The notes under the pieces: generated by a model
What the model was told of the DNA's origin: nothing
What the model saw: the letters and a program-made list of their open reading frames with translations, nothing else
Database searches by the model: none
In this document: positions 42,168 through 42,359 of the stretch, one piece after another
How positions within the stretch are numbered: position 1 is the stretch's first letter
Layout of the letters: each line of letters starts with the position of its first letter
Position numbers and translations under genes: made by a program
Assembly: GCA_027317845.1 (NCBI GenBank)
Contig: DAHVQK010000033.1
Coordinates: forward strand, 1-42,359
Direction of reading: 5' to 3'
Length of the DNA stretch: 42,359 bases
DNA from: Gammaproteobacteria bacterium
Lineage (GTDB): Bacteria > Pseudomonadota > Gammaproteobacteria > Steroidobacterales > Steroidobacteraceae

Positions 42168-42359
42168 CTGCTCAGTATCTCCGTTCGCTCAGCTTGGTCG
42201 TGGCGGACTCGAGCGGGGAGGGGATTGACCTCTCGAACCTGAGAGTCCGTTTCCACGTGAGGCGGGGTGACACGCAGACACCCAACTCCATGAACGCGCG
42301 CGTCTATAACCTCTCAGCCGCCACCGCCGCACAGATCGAGAACGAGTTCACGCAGATCG
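42164..42359 (+). CDS. Phage baseplate hub-like protein, 5' part
   Basis: Begins at an ATGA overlap and runs off the window after 65 residues. The start MTAQYLRSLSLVVADSSGEG, then LRVRFHVRRGDTQTPNSMNARVYNLSAAT, is typical of baseplate or hub proteins of contractile-tailed prophages. Together with the tape measure this marks a real tail module. The truncation is only the window edge. Confidence 0.75.
   Translation, partial: MTAQYLRSLSLVVADSSGEGIDLSNLRVRFHVRRGDTQTPNSMNARVYNLSAATAAQIENEFTQI

Larger units (their letters stand above)
32362..42359 (+). mobile_element. Integrated phage-like element, left part
   Basis: From the broken phosphatase gene to the window end all genes are on the + strand, have no housekeeping role and include phage hallmarks: tyrosine integrase, AlpA-like HTH, replication initiator and loader-like proteins, DUF5681, tape measure with lysozyme domain and a baseplate protein. 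GC remains high and similar to the host. No terminase, portal, capsid or lysis gene and no divergent repressor is seen in these 10 kb. The right end is not in the window. Confidence 0.85.

Overview
The window is high-GC DNA from a diderm, lipopolysaccharide-making proteobacterium. Gene content and order fit a gammaproteobacterium near Xanthomonadales, Nevskiales or Steroidobacterales. The lepA-lepB-rnc-era-recO-pdxJ-acpS order following an anti-sigma-E pair resembles the Pseudomonas/Xanthomonas muc-lepA region. LpxK, MsbA, KdsB and LolCDE confirm an outer membrane. The species cannot be named from the sequence.

Region 1 (3-11864, + strand) is a tightly packed housekeeping run. It opens with the 3' end of rseA/mucA, then rseB/mucB and a glutaredoxin-like gene. 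These are followed by lepA, lepB, a DUF4845 gene, rnc, era, recO, pdxJ, acpS, a PolB-type 3'-5' exonuclease, rlmD and nagZ. Many junctions are 1-8 base stop/start overlaps with GTG or TTG starts, so translational coupling is the rule.

Region 2 (11865-17065, + strand) is an ABC export operon of the MacAB/FtsX type: membrane-fusion protein, ATPase and two different permeases, behind a clear sigma-70 promoter. It ends in a decayed copy of the first permease.

Region 3 (17078-22695, - strand) reads, in transcription order, a small secreted BamE-like protein, a class III nucleotide cyclase, mfd and csiV. The cyclase overlaps mfd by 4 bases.

Region 4 (22819-32323, mostly + strand) is an envelope cluster. 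It holds two LolC/LolE permeases, LolD, a convergent DUF2062 gene, ExbB and ExbD, MsbA, LpxK, a Trm112/YcaR protein, KdsB and a glycine-zipper lipoprotein. Together these move lipoproteins and lipid A out of the inner membrane and make activated Kdo.

Region 5 (about 32362-42359, + strand, running off the window) is an integrated phage-like element. Its left end lies inside the 11-codon 5' remnant of a low-molecular-weight protein tyrosine phosphatase gene. It carries a tyrosine integrase, a coupled HTH/coiled-coil gene, an AlpA-like HTH gene and a DUF3102 gene. Then come a replication-initiator-like gene, a loader-like gene, a DUF5681 gene and a string of tiny coupled genes. It finishes with a tape-measure protein carrying a lysozyme domain, a Cys-rich protein and the start of a baseplate protein. 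Every gene here points the same way. No CI-type repressor, terminase large subunit, portal or capsid gene is visible before the tail genes. The element also carries a repeated 22-base site in inverted orientation, tandem repeats inside the initiator gene and a pair of inverted repeats before the HTH gene. These are the best places to look for undescribed control elements.
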